Shown in pieces: positions 34,695-46,200 of a stretch of 64,000 bases of DNA. Source of the DNA: Sacculina carcini (Eukaryota; Arthropoda; Thecostraca; Sacculinidae). A program made the position numbers and the translations under genes. The stretch is taken from positions 88,871 through 152,870 of the forward strand of contig CAJZIA020000002.1 in NCBI GenBank assembly GCA_916048095.2. The letters are read 5' to 3'. Position 1 is the first letter of the stretch. Every line of letters begins with the position of its first letter. A model generated the notes under the pieces. That model made no database searches. It saw only the letters and a program-made list of their open reading frames with translations, and was not told where the DNA came from.

Positions 34695-35330
34695 GATATG
34701 CACACCACCTCACACACACTCACAGTGTCATGTGTTGAATTTAATGTTTGGAATGTTTGGAATTGAAATTTTGAAAATGAAGTTTGTGGGATTTTTACAA
34801 CATATTTGGGCATTTTTAGTCAAATAATAATAGGATAAAACGCTTAAATTTACCACATAAAATTTCAAACTCTAGTGATGTGTGTGTGCTTGTGTGTTAT
34901 GGGGAGGCCTACACAACATTCCAGTTGGATAATGCAAATTATTGTTTTCCCACCCAATTAATGCCACGCTGCAGAAATAGATCTCCTTTGGCGGTTAATT
35001 TGGATAAAGACAACAACATCGGTTAGACCGGACACTGGACCGGACACCATTTAGAACAAGAAGTAAGAAGAATTCGAGAATCTGAAAACACATCACTCAT
35101 GATGGTAACATTTTATTTCGGCTGTCCAGACTTTTTTATTCATTTTCGACTGCTGTGTTAAAAGTTAGACTTGTCGATGTGGCTGAAACATCTACTGTGG
35201 ATACAGGTCCCCCTTTCCCAGATGAAAGTATTATCCGCTCAGAGGCGGGGGTATCATAGCTGCCAGGCTACTCATTGTCGCCTGCTTTCAGTGTCTTCAC
35301 AAATTCACCATGACACCCTGACACCTCGAG
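34695..35330. other. No recognisable gene
   Basis: AT-rich, with a CACACTCACAG microsatellite at about 34.68-34.73 kb. No motif assigned. Confidence 0.5.
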
Positions 35331-38300
35331 CTATATCAGTAACGGGCTGACATAGTCGAATCCGTCAAAGTCGCTCTGGTTGATACGTTGTGTACACATA
35401 TTGTTGTCGAGTATCAGTTGCACCAGCTCATAGGTGAACCCGGGCGGAAAGTTGGCCATGTCGCGTTCGGTCTCGACGTGCGGCTTGTACGGTGGCGTCA
35501 GCTGTTTTTGCTCCAGTAACTGCCAGTCGACGCTCTTAAAGAACTTGTGACTAAATATATCTTGGATACCGGTATCTGGATGACAGCCCAGTCGCTCCAC
35601 CGGGTTCTTCTTGAGAAATCCCTTGATGATGTTGCGCGCCTCCACTGACAAGAACAGTGGAATGTGGATAGTCTTCTTGAGAGCACACCTCATACGCCGT
35701 ATAATTGGTGGTATGTTGGTGTCCTCATTGGGTGTATGGAAAGTGTCGTCTCTATAGGACGTGTGAAATATCTTGTCACAGAACAGACATCCCAGACATA
35801 TCACGGATGTATCAGAAAAGTCGTAAATTTCTAACGTATCATAATTTTTGGTCAATATTGAACGGATTGCGACCCGTCATCATCACGTACATGAGCACGC
35901 CCAGCGACCACCAGTCCACACTGAAGTCGTAACTCTTGCCATAGACAATCTCCGGCGCCATGTAGCCGGACGAGCCTAGGATGCCGGACGTTTTGTCGCC
36001 CGGTCGCATTCCCTGTTTGCATATGCCGTAGTCAGTGAGCTTGATGTGACCCTAGTGGTCGATCAGCACATTGTGCGGCTTCAGGTCACGATGGATGATG
36101 CCTTTCTCGTGCAGAAATTTGAGTGCCAGGCAAATCTCGGCCGAGTAGAAACTGACGTGCTTCTCGGGCAGCTTGCCTTTGTTGTCCATATGAAATGAGA
36201 GGTCGCCGCCACGCGCAATCTCAATCACGAAAAACAGCCTAGTGGGACTCTGGAAGCATGAGTGCAGTCCCACCAGGAACGGGTGGTTGGACACCGTCTC
36301 CAACACGCTCTTCTCTGTCTGTAAGAAGTCGATCATCGCGCCGTTGGTGAACGATTCCTTCTTCATCACTTTCATGGCGTACACGCGTCGAGTTTGTCGC
36401 AGCTCCGCCATGAATACCTTGCCGTAGCCGCCGCGTCCAATCACGCCAATCAGTTCAAAATCAGCCAGTGAATAATTGGTGGAACTCACGACCGCGTCAA
36501 TCGAGCTGCTCACCACGGTCGCCGCAGGCACCAGATTCACACTGGCCGTCTCTGTGTTGGTGCTGTCGACGACGAGTTGAGACGAGATAAACTGAGAGCA
36601 TGGCAAAGAACATGTCCTAGATGATGGTGATGGTGATGACAGTGAGGATAATGGTGGTAGTGATTTGTGCTTCGGCTGTAAATTGAATTTCACACTTGGC
36701 TTTGTCGATAATAATGGCGACTTGTTTGGGTATAATTCTGGTGATAACGTGCTTGCACATTCCACAGATCCCTGCCGTACATCCTTGCCGTAGCCGCCGC
36801 GTCCAATCACGCCCATCAGATCAAAATCAGCCATTGAATAATTGGTGGGACTTGCGACCGCGTCAATCGAGCTGCTGGCCGCGGCCACCGCAGGCACCAG
36901 GTCCACACTGACCGTCTCAGTGTTGGTGCCGTCGACGACGAGTTGAGACGAGATAAGCTGAGAGCATGGCAAAGAACATGTTCTAGATGATGGCGATTGT
37001 GATGACAGTGAGGATAATGGTGGTTGTGATTTGTGTTTCGGCTGTAAATTGAATTTCACACTTGGCTTTGACGATAATAATGGCGAATTGTTTGGGTATA
37101 ATTCTGGTGATAACGTGCTTGCACATTCCACAGATCCCTGCCGTAGATCCTTGCCGTAGCAGCCGCGTCCAATCACGCCAATCAGATCAAAATCAGCCAG
37201 TGAATAATTGGTGGGACTCGCGACCGCGTCAATCGAGCTGCTCGCCGCGGCCGCCGCAGGCACCAGGTCCACACTGACCGCCTCAGTGTTGGTGCCGTCG
37301 ACGACGAGTTGAGACGAGATAAGCTGAGAGCATGGCAAAGTACATGTCCTAGATGATGGCGATGGTGATGACAGTGAGGATAATGGTGGTAGTGATTTGT
37401 GTTTCGGCTGTAAATTTAATTTCACACTTGGCTTTGGCGATGATGATGGCGATGATAATGGCGATGATAATGGCGACTTGTTTGGGTATAATTCTGGTGA
37501 TAACATGCTTGTACATTCCACAGATCCCTCTGGTGCCGCCGATATTTTCATATCACGGGTCCAAGACGGTGAGAAATCACCATTTGCAAATAAGACCTCA
37601 TCGGTTGCATCTTGAATCTCAATGCATGGCGATTGAGTCCCAGGCTCTTCGAATTGAGTGACCACATCTGTTAATTTGTCCAGTTGATGATTGCATAGAT
37701 CCGTGTGGCAAAACTCTTCAAGCGTAGCGCGGACATTTGGGTCGTATTTGACCAACGTATTGATAATGTCCGTTATAGTTTATGTCATTTGATCGATATT
37801 GATCGTTTCCGAAGACTCCTGTCTGTTGAAGTCAACGCAACGCACCAGTACTAGTATATTGTCCCGATTCAGGATAATATTACTGATTGATTTATTCTCG
37901 CCGACTATGGCCTTGAGGCAGAGCACACACTGGTGTAACACCTGGTGTGCATTGGTAATTCCTTTTGAATTTTTGCTGTTTGATCTTAATGCTCGGAAAA
38001 TAGGCATGCAGCAAGTTTGAGCGGTGGTCTGCTCTTCTTGGTCGATGTGTTCTCTGGCCGACAATATAATATTCATATAATCGAGCAGAACAATGACTCC
38101 TTGCTGCTGCTCTACGAAGTCTTGAAGCCACCATATGGTGTACATTCGTAGGGAGATCTCCAAGTCTTTCATCAATGTCGTGTGCTTGCCACACATAGTC
38201 AGAACTTTACTGGGCTTCTTGTTGGTCATTTTAGCCGAGTAGTTTTTGAGGCTGCACACATAGTACGCTGGACATTGGCGAATTGTTTTCTTCCAGCTGG

Positions 38301-38430
38301 AAAACATTGCCCACTTTGAAATGGTGTTGTATTGAACGCATATCTGTGCTGACTGTTCGGTAACACCGGTCCAGGCGAGGTGTTTGGCAAACGCCTCGTC
38401 AATGTCGATGTTGTTGCTCATTGCTTGCAT
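35331..38430 (-). pseudogene. Chimeric formin FH3 / atypical PKC pseudogene, intronless
   Basis: From 38430 downward one frame encodes a formin GBD/FH3-like region (KWAMFSSWKKT, MKDLEISLR, CVLCLKAIVG, VLVRCVDF), then a TAA at 37780, a linker, three ~122-codon modules each ending in a kinase glycine loop ([12 protein letters not shown]), and a full kinase N-lobe to [10 protein letters not shown]. Catalytic signs include the Gly loop, YAMKVMKK (Lys) and HRD. A TAG at 36052 follows, then in frame LTDYG, the DFG-equivalent typical of atypical PKC, GYMAPE and [11 protein letters not shown] frameshift before 35855 precedes NPVERLGCHP and DGFDYVSPLL, the aPKC tail with an acidic residue in the hydrophobic motif. 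FH3 and kinase share one frame, so the fusion predates decay. Confidence 0.8.
36415..37512 (-). repeat. Three 366-bp in-frame repeats in the kinase chimera
   Basis: Plus-strand landmarks recur with an exact 366-bp offset (for example 36696 and 37062). Each unit encodes a Ser/Pro-rich linker, [19 protein letters not shown] and the kinase glycine loop. 366 is divisible by 3, so the frame is kept. Confidence 0.85.
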
Positions 38431-39239
38431 GTCTTCCTGGCATATTCACCTTGAACACGAAATAAACTGACTGTATGTGAAAACTGTGTTCCACAGACGA
38501 AATCCAGTTCAGGAATGACTGCATCAAACACAACTACTTCACTATATACCTCGTAAATATATTTCTAATGAAAACTCGTGATAATCAACTAATCGGCACT
38601 TGCGGTTGGAATAAATATATTATTCTTACATATGTCTATATATTTCCTCGTAAATAAATTCCATAATTACAACTCGTGAAAACTACAAATGGGCACTTGT
38701 GAATGGCATAATTTAGGAAATTTTATGCTATACAATTAATGATGTTTATTGTATATTCTTAACGATATGATAGCACGACCGCCAACACCCAGCTATGGCT
38801 ACCTGTCTCCAGCTTCGCTCACAACTCTAGTGCCATCTGGTGACACTTATTGTGTTTGTGTGTGTGTGTATCTTGAAAATTTGTCCATCTCTGAATCTTG
38901 TGTTTGTATGTTTCATCTGTTTGACTGTCATAATTATGCGTGTTTATGTGCTTGAAATGAAATATGTTTCATCTGTTTGACTGCTATAATTATGCGTGTT
39001 TATATGCTTGAAATGAAATACAATATAATGTCATTTGTGCGTTTGTATGGGCTTATTTGTAGAGTATTTGTAGAGTTTGTAAGAACGCTAACTGATCGCT
39101 TTAGTAACGAATTTAATGTGGCTTTTGTGCGTACTGATAGTTACTCGGTCAGTTACACTACGGCAGTTTTCTAGTACAGTTTTCAGTTACAATAGTACAG
39201 TTTTCTGTGTGCTTTAACGTTCTTGTATGTTTCGCATTG
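38431..39239. other. No gene; contains a 55-bp tandem duplication
   Basis: 38909-38963 and 38964-39019 are near-identical (GTTTCATCTGTTTGACTG start). The rest is AT-rich and unassigned. Confidence 0.6.
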
Positions 39240-39450
39240 CTGGATTTTGATTGGCTGTTGCGGTGATGACGTAGTAGCTCAAAAACGAAGCAGAAATTAT
39301 ACTGGAATACGCGAGGGGGAGAGACGCAGAGTGTGTGTTGAGTGACTCGTATACGAGGCAGATCGTGGAAAATTGTAGTTGTGTAGTGTCCGCATATGCT
39401 TTTAATAATTAATCTTTTGATCGTTTTCAATCCTGCCAGTGGCGCCACCC
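39240..39450 (+). repeat. Dispersed repeat, second copy
   Basis: Matches the end of the 575-bp repeat plus 34517-34694, running on to TGGCGCCACCCAGCGGTGAA; the inverted match is at 53645-53805. Confidence 0.8.
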
Positions 39451-39470
39451 AGCGGTGAAGAGAACGTGGC

Positions 39471-39800
39471 GTGTTGTCTCGACGGCGTGTTGTTATTGTT
39501 ATTGTTGCCGACGCTCTATCAAGATTGCCGACAGTAGAAAATGAAGTAAACATCATTGATTCTGATAACCACGCAGTTGCACAATTGAGCAGTACAATAG
39601 AGGTATGTCCAGAAATTAAAGATATTGAGCATAACTGTGAAGAAATTATAAGAAGCTCGAACAATCTTATAAATTTACAAAGAGAAGACACATATTTTGC
39701 AGCCATAATTACCATACTTGATGATAAAGATAAAGACTGCAACTTACGACCAACTTACGAGTTTAGTTACAAGGCGAATCATGGATTATTCTGTGCTTAA
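39471..39800 (+). pseudogene. Gypsy pol fragment (RNase H end and linker)
   Basis: An open frame reads VADALSRLPTVENEVN, the conserved end of gypsy RNase H, followed by a ~75-residue RNase H-integrase linker (INLQREDTYFAAI). It is only about 110 codons long and ends at a TAA. It directly follows the dispersed repeat, as does a related RNase H fragment at 53.5-53.6 kb. Confidence 0.65.
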
Positions 39801-40040
39801 CCTCAGTGAATGCAGCCGTATTGAGGTTTGTAGTGTTCATTGTTTATATATTTGTTATTGTTCTTGTTACTACGTTCGCGCCGCAGTGGGGCTGTGGGTC
39901 TCAGGATTGACGAGATGACAGGGATGTTGTGGTTTGGACGTGGTGACTATTGTATCAGGTTTTGTTCGGTTATCTTGTGTGAGTTTGTGAGTATAATATA
40001 TCTAGTTGTTCGTGTTGCCTCTCGTTGCTTCACTAAAAAT

Positions 40041-40053
40041 TGGCGACGAGGAT
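40041..40053 (+). promoter_or_regulatory. Conventional gypsy primer-binding site (tRNA-Ser type)
   Basis: TGGCGACGAGGAT is complementary to the 3' end plus CCA of tRNA-Ser(GCT) as I recall it (...ATCCTCGTCG-CCA). It lies 16 bp upstream of the gag ATG, the expected place. The LTR upstream (to about 40032) has no partner in the window. Confidence 0.6.
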
Positions 40054-40068
40054 TTCTGTTTCGGTATT

Positions 40069-40432
40069 ATGGATAGCGTGCAGCCTCCAGCCGCATTTCT
40101 CGCAAAGCCTGGAAAACCACTCGTTTCCTGGAGCGAATGGGAATTCGCATTTACTAATTACATAGTGGCGATTAAGGGTGAGTCGTTTACTGTCGACCGT
40201 CGCCGGGCCATCCTCCTCCACTGTGTGGGCGCTGAGGCTCAACGAGCTTATCGTTCACTTCCGGCCGCGACAAAGCAGGAAGGCGAGAACCGGTACCAGT
40301 AGACGCTGCGAGCGCTAGGGGAGTATTATTCTCCAAAAGTAAATGTAATATCCGAACGGTACACATTTCGCCAACGAAAGCAACAGCAGACTGAATCCAC
40401 TGCCGAATATGTGTCAATATTGAGAACTTAGT
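40069..40432 (+). pseudogene. Gypsy gag fragment
   Basis: ATG 40069 starts MDSVQPPAAFLAKPGKP, a gag N-terminus common in invertebrate gypsy elements. A TAG at 40300-40302 interrupts it, then the same frame gives LRALGEYYSPKVN and ERYTFRQRKQ, canonical gypsy gag, up to a TAG near 40432 where homology ends. Only the first ~120 codons remain, next to the primer-binding site. Confidence 0.75.
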
Positions 40433-41400
40433 CGAAACTTAGTCTGCGCGGTAAAAGCACGCACCGCCTCCATTCCTGGTACAGGCCACACTCTGCCGAG
40501 GTGAAACAGTTGAGCTCGTTTTTTGTCGGCTGTAGTAGCGTTATCCTGTGCAGCTCGACCGTCGGTGTTATAACCGGGTCGTGAGGATTTTTTCTGTGCA
40601 ATAAACTTGTAGTTTCGTGTGGCTTTTGCACGCTAACATTTTTTGCTAAATATGCCTGTTTGCATGTCCTGATGTGTTTCGGTAAAATTTGAACTTTTGG
40701 AGCTTAGCTAATTAATTTGTTGCTTTTGCTTTTTTGTTTGTTACTAAGAGTTTTGGATATAGACCTGTTAGCGGCAGTGTCATTTTGAGGCCTAATTCTC
40801 ATACTCTCTCTTTGCCGTCATAGTCCGTAAGGCAGCATAGGCGCACACAAGTTTAACTAGTGCTGGAGCAAAAATTTGAAATTCGAGACAAAATCCTACA
40901 TAGGGCGCTGAAACTTGGCGTTGCATTGACATGTATTATAAGAAACGGCACTCAAGTCAGAATGCGAGACATGGCAATAATAAATAGTGAATAAATATGA
41001 ACATGCTGGTCTTGTCACCTCACCTAACCTAACCTAACCAGCCTAACCTAACCTAACCAAACCTAAGCAGCCCACCTAACCTAACCTAACCAAACCTAAC
41101 CTACGTTAATCCCGAGGAGCGGCTTATTATCACAGGCTCTGCTTAGCGCATCTCCCGAACTCTCGCTTTGTCTCAAACGGCTAGTTTCAGAGCCCTCTAG
41201 CGGATTGTCTCAAAGGGACATTTTTAGCTCCGGTATGGTATTCGCGCGCCCATGGCACGGGTCGAATTATGTAGAGGTTGAGAGCGGCCGTGAAGTCTGT
41301 ATCAAAATGCCATTGTCGCTAAGTGGGTAGTCTCCAGAGTTTTGACTATGCATATTATCCCTTTTTAATTTGTTTTCAGGGCAACGGCGGAGTACAGCAT
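40433..41400. other. No gene; includes interstitial telomeric repeats
   Basis: No coding signal. AATAAA at about 40600 may be a polyadenylation signal of a gypsy LTR. Telomere-type repeats are at 41022-41104. Confidence 0.5.
41022..41104. repeat. Interstitial CCTAA/TTAGG repeats
   Basis: About a dozen CCTAA units in short runs separated by CCAG, CCAAA and GCAGCCCA. TTAGG is the ancestral arthropod telomere repeat, so this supports an arthropod source. The degenerate units indicate an old internal site. Confidence 0.85.
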
Positions 41401-41403
41401 TAA

Positions 41404-41610
41404 GATCGACGTGAGTAGTAGGCCGGTACACTTCGTGACATTTGCACAGAGTGGGGGAATGGGGGAGGGGGAGGTTAATTTTTGCACGCCGCCCCGCCCC
41501 TTTATGACGTCACAGGTTTTTGCACGGTATAGGCTCCGCCCCCTTATGACGTCATTTTTGCACACTCAGGTGGCGCCTTCCATACCTGACCGGTGGCGCC
41601 CTCTATACTT
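41404..41610 (+). promoter_or_regulatory. CRE/GC-box promoter of the orphan ORF, P2 copy
   Basis: Holds TGACGTCA twice (about 41504 and 41553), a GC-rich CGCCCCGCCCC box, GTGCAAA-type repeats and a small tandem GGTGGCGCC...CTATAC just before the ATG at 41628. The inverted counterpart is at 21681-21825. CRE plus GC boxes close to a start codon suggest a compact viral-type promoter (inference). Confidence 0.6.
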
Positions 41611-41627
41611 GTGAAGTCATTGCTAAC

Positions 41628-42272
41628 ATGTCTCAAGACCTCATTTCGCAAATCCCGAGTTTCAACATGGCATGTGTTAGTATGCCTCAACCGGATCAAG
41701 TCGAAACGACCGAGAGGATTATACCGCTGAAGCAGCACGGTGTGAGTTTTGTCACAAATTATCCTACAATATGCGGCAAGCCACTAGAGCAACGGAATTG
41801 GATACTCTTTGCGGAGACCAAAGAACCGTTGACCAACGTCGTATTCAGAAAACTGGCCAAGAAACTAGAAAAGCTCATGTCCTTTGAACAGTACTTTGAC
41901 CCGTATTGGAACATTCGCACGGCGCGAGTGAAAATATTCAAAAATAACTGTCGGCTACAAATAGTTTTTGATACTGTCATGAGTCGGGCAATGCTAACCG
42001 TGCTGTTGGATACTATATTCGATAGCATGAATATGAATATCGACAACGTTGCGCTAACGTCCGCAGACGAAACTCAAGTGTTTCAGCCGCCCAACGAAAC
42101 AAGCAACTCCATGCGCTGGGCCAAACGAATTACGCTCAGCTACCACATTGACCGCAAGAAATATCTTAAGGAGACACGTCGCTACGAGCCGTTCAATGGC
42201 GAGGGATTTGAACAAGTGCTGGCCGTTGAAGCATCGGGAACCCCGAGACGCAAGAAGAGAAAAGTTTGTTGA
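41628..42272 (+). CDS. Orphan 214-aa protein, probable Polinton/adintovirus-locus gene
   Basis: An intact 215-codon ORF from ATG 41628 to TGA 42272, rare in this decayed region. I do not recognise the family. The protein is charged and apparently soluble with no clear membrane segment. Its C-terminus, PRRKKRKVC, looks like a classical monopartite nuclear-localisation signal, so a nuclear role such as DNA binding or replication is possible but unproven. It follows a CRE/GC-box promoter-like segment shared with locus P1 and sits beside a Polinton-type polymerase N-terminus on the opposite strand. Around 42.33 kb an ATACATTTGAATTT stretch follows, with no clear polyadenylation signal. A chance ORF is unlikely at this length but not excluded. 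Confidence 0.6.
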   Translation: MSQDLISQIPSFNMACVSMPQPDQVETTERIIPLKQHGVSFVTNYPTICGKPLEQRNWILFAETKEPLTNVVFRKLAKKLEKLMSFEQYFDPYWNIRTARVKIFKNNCRLQIVFDTVMSRAMLTVLLDTIFDSMNMNIDNVALTSADETQVFQPPNETSNSMRWAKRITLSYHIDRKKYLKETRRYEPFNGEGFEQVLAVEASGTPRRKKRKVC

Positions 42273-42733
42273 TTTCATGTTTTACATCGTTTTGGATTTA
42301 TTCGGATATTTAACCCGGCAACAAATATACATTTGAATTTACCATGTTTGTTTTCTTTTTACGCGTATAATGAAAAGTCGATTTATTGAAACTGTCAATT
42401 TATTAAAACGGCATTAAAACGGCAGATCCATGAGGCAAGACAAGTGAGCACTGACAATCCGTGACAACGACTGATGACTGAGTGCGATTGAAATCGTCCT
42501 TTTATTGTTCATCCAATTCATCGATTTTACTGTATGCGCGGCTGTATGCTGACAAATCATGCATTGTACATTGTGTCTTTGTCTTTGCCAGTCGCTGACT
42601 CAGCACCGAGAAGCAAAACACATGTCGAGCAAGCTGACATTGCATCAACGCCGATACCATAATGTCAAAAATATTGTGATAGAGCATCTACGTAGCAACA
42701 CGCCCCAGCTCCTGCTTATAATATGATCAGGCT
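42273..42733. other. Between orphan ORF and polymerase remnant
   Basis: A 61-codon minus frame (42687-42502, MLYHNIFDIMVSAL...SKIDELDEQ) could be the end of a convergent gene, but no family was recognised. Confidence 0.35.
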
Positions 42734-43092
42734 ATTGTCTTTCCGCTCGTGTCTTGCAGCTTGTAGGGTGTGGAAAGGAATGCAGTGATAGCGGTGATTA
42801 CGTAAAAATGTTCGTACGTGTGATACAGGTACAGGTGTGTGTTTCCCGTGCCGGAGGTGTGTACGTGTTTGTGCATGTGTTCTCACGAGTAAATGTGTAC
42901 TGTGTAGTCGTGCAGGTGCTGTGTGAAAATGTCCACTTCCCTTGTTCCCATCCGTGCCGTCCAGTCCAGTTGCCATGCCATGCACAGTCGTTTCGCCCCC
43001 TCCTCAAACGAATCCGTTCCTTCCTCCATCCTCTTCATGCCTTGGCGGTGTCGTGCACTTTTGTCTGTGTTGTTGTGTATGTATGTATATAT
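42734..43092 (-). pseudogene. Polinton/adintovirus-type polymerase N-terminus, P2 part 3
   Basis: The frame continuing from part 2 beyond the LINE reads [18 protein letters not shown], then [26 protein letters not shown], a TGA near 42886, and in the same frame [20 protein letters not shown] and FLSTPYKL up to a TGA at about 42735. These match the segment before the zinc region of Polinton polymerases and fill the ~250 bp deleted from P1. Nothing downstream of this (zinc, exonuclease, palm) remains at P2. Confidence 0.75.
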
Positions 43093-43124
43093 GTATATGT
43101 ATATATATATATGTATATGTATAT

Positions 43125-43200
<76 letters not shown>

Positions 43201-43250
43201 ATCTGTATATGTATATATGTATATGTATGTATGTATATATGTATATGGCA
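43080..43250. repeat. (TA)n/(TGTA)n microsatellite
   Basis: About 170 bp of TATATATG and TA runs just before the LINE target site. At P1 the same position has only TGTATGTATATGG, so the tract expanded at P2. Confidence 0.9.
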
Positions 43251-43266
43251 GCTGCCAGAGCTCGCG

Positions 43267-46200
43267 TGTCAGCTCAGAGCTGACAGCTCAGTCGTGTGCG
43301 CGCAGCCGTACTTTGAACACGTGTTTTTCGGTGCTGGCCGTGACTGCGGCTCCGTGTGTGTTTAGTGATGGGCTTGACAGCTCACCGTGGTAAGCGTTCG
43401 CGGCCGCATGGGCGGAAGCGATCCATTCAGTGGACACACACGACGGACTCGCGGTGTGCCAGCCGGAGCCGTGCGGCCCTCAGGGCCCCCGCTCTAAACG
43501 TTGCAACATTTAATACGAGGACTTTGAGGGAAAATTGTCGTCTTAATGAATTATGTAAATTAGCTATAGATTTGAACATTGACATCATCGCCGTCCAGGA
43601 GCACAGACGAACTGTGAAGGCACCAGCAACGTCCGTCAACGTTCACGGCTGGACTTTCTGGATTGCAACTGCAAACTCTCAAGGCCAAGGTGGTGTTGGC
43701 TTATTGTTGTCGCCGCGTGCCAGGCGAGCTCTCCTCAGCATCGAGTATCCGCACGCGCGAGTCACAACAGCGACATTCCAGCTGAAGACCAACAGATTGC
43801 GCATTGCAAATTGTTATATGCCCACCGCATGTGCAGCCGCACTGGACGAAGCAGAAGAGTGCATAATTGTGCTGACTATGTTTGTGGCCGGCGGTGCAAA
43901 TCGCGATGTCACCTGTGTTGTCGGTGACTTCAACGCCGACCTACAAACTGGAGTCAACAACAAGCATGCCTTTCCGCAGTCAAAATCAACGCACACCGAC
44001 GCAGTGAGTGATTTCGTGGCTAGCAACGACTTGATCGCTGCAAATGGAGTCATGCGGCAACGGCAAAGCCATATTCCGACATTCTTCGGACCCAATTGCC
44101 GCAGGGCTCGACTGGACTATGTGTTCGTTCAGCGCCAGTGGTGTCGCATACTGCGTAGAGTCTCCCGAATTCGTCCTCGCTGCATTCCATCGGACCATGC
44201 CATGCTACTGTGCTCACTGAGCCTGTGCCTGTGGATGGGCGTCAAATACAGACAACAGCGTCAAATCTAGTGGTCAACACTGAGAAAACCGGCAGCGCGC
44301 AGGAGGTTTATCGGCGCTGTAATCAATCAGCAAAGACAGGGCGACGGAAGCTACACCAGCCTCGCTAAGTCGGTCCTATATGCTGCCGACGTGACCCTCC
44401 CCTCACGCGCGCGAGGGCCCAGGAACGCTCTGTGGGACGACTCTGCCATAGCGACAGAGCGCGTGAAAATACTGCACAGCACCAAACAAGGGTCAGTCTC
44501 CCACACAAACTCTCTTCATGAAGTTTACGAGCGGCGGCGTAAAGAGCTTATCGACAGCGTGGTAAACGAAATACAGCGACACAGAGAGAATGGGAAGGGT
44601 GCAGCGGCATGGCAGTGTATTAACACAATTACGGGGCGGAAGAGCAAGCACCCATCACTTTTCAATGCGGAGAACCCCAGTGAGCGCCTGAACAAAGTCC
44701 GAGCACACTTCAGTGACATCCTCAATACTGAAATGTCAAATGTGTGCTCTCCTTTGCTGGACTTCGGTTCAATATCATCACACAACACGCTGCCAATTAT
44801 CAGCACAGCAATGGCGGTCAACATTGCAGAGCTGAAGCGGGCGTGCGGCACAGTGGCTACAGGCAAGTCGTCCGGAAAAGATGGCATCCCGTCAGAAGTG
44901 TGGAAACTGCCGCAGTTGGCGTCTCTGCTCCTACCACACATCAACGCGGTAGTGCAGCGAGCTGATCCTCCATCGGAATGGTTGTCGTCGCACATAGTGT
45001 GCATACCGAAGAACCCAGGCAGTACAGCACTCGGCGACCAGCGTGGTATCTCTCTGATGTGTGCTGCAGCCAAGCTGTGCAACAGAGTCTTGTTGCAGCG
45101 CATAAGGAGAATACTAGAAGAAAGGTTGCTGAATGTCCAGGCGGGTTTCAGACCTCACAGGTGCACGTGTGAACAAATTGCCACACTTCGTGTTTGTATA
45201 GACACCTGTCGCACGAGAAAAAAGTCACTGTGTGTTGTGTTTGTCGACTTTTTCAAAGCCTTCGATCGAGTAAACCGTGGGTCATTGCAGTCCATCTTGC
45301 TCGCCTACGGAGTCGACAACACTCTGGTCAGCGCCATAATGAGCCTCTACACCAACACCGTAGCACAGGTCAGGGTCGGCAGCGAGTACACCGAGCAGTT
45401 TGAGACGTCAAGCGGTGTACTACAAGGTGACACTCTCGCACCGTACTTGTTCGTTGTAGTCATGGACTACATCATGAGGTGTAGCATCCGGCAGGAGCAG
45501 GCATTCACTGTGAGAAGGCGGCTCTGTCAGCGGCGACCTGCGGTGAAGCATGCAGCTCTGGCCTATGCCGACGATCTGGCGCTGCTGTCGGACAACATCG
45601 CCGACGCTCAAAAACAGCTGGCCAGACTGGAGGCGGCCGCCGCGTCTGTGGGTCTGCAGCTCAATGCCTCCAAGTGCAAGGTGCTGTTAGTGGGTGTGCA
45701 AAAATCTGACAACATTCTGTCTTCGAACGGACACCGCATTGACGTCTGCGAGGACTTTGCCTATCTGGGCAGTCAGCTGAAGGACAGTCGGTCGGCGTTC
45801 AGACGAAGAAGAGCACTGGCGTGGATTGCTGCACGGAAACTCCACGGATTTTGGGCATCATCAGCAGCAATATCGGAGAAAGTGCAACTGTTCAGGGCAT
45901 GTGTTGAGCCTGTTCTGTTGTACGCAAGCGACACATGGGTGTTGTCTGGCAGTTTGTCTAGCGAAGTCGACGCCGGTCATCGCGCATTGCTCCGGTATTG
46001 CTGCAATCTCGGCTACCCACAGCTGGTATCCAACGACGTGCTCTACAATAAATCTGCGAGTCGACCTGTCAGCCAGATGATACGCCGTCTACGCATCGCT
46101 CTGCTCCGTCACGCTGTCACCCACCCGAATACGCCACTGGCCCTTGTGTGTGCGCCCGCCAACAAAGCCTCAGAGCCGCTCAAAGTGGGAGGTGCTCTCA

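Noticed and set aside
35331-38430. An active host aPKC gene
   Set aside because: Two nonsense codons, a frameshift, repeated partial modules, no introns and a neighbouring inverted copy all indicate a pseudogene.
42754-43393. Long frames with YIYMYIYIC runs
   Set aside because: They are translations of the TA/TGTA microsatellite; the minus strand of the left part encodes the polymerase remnant.
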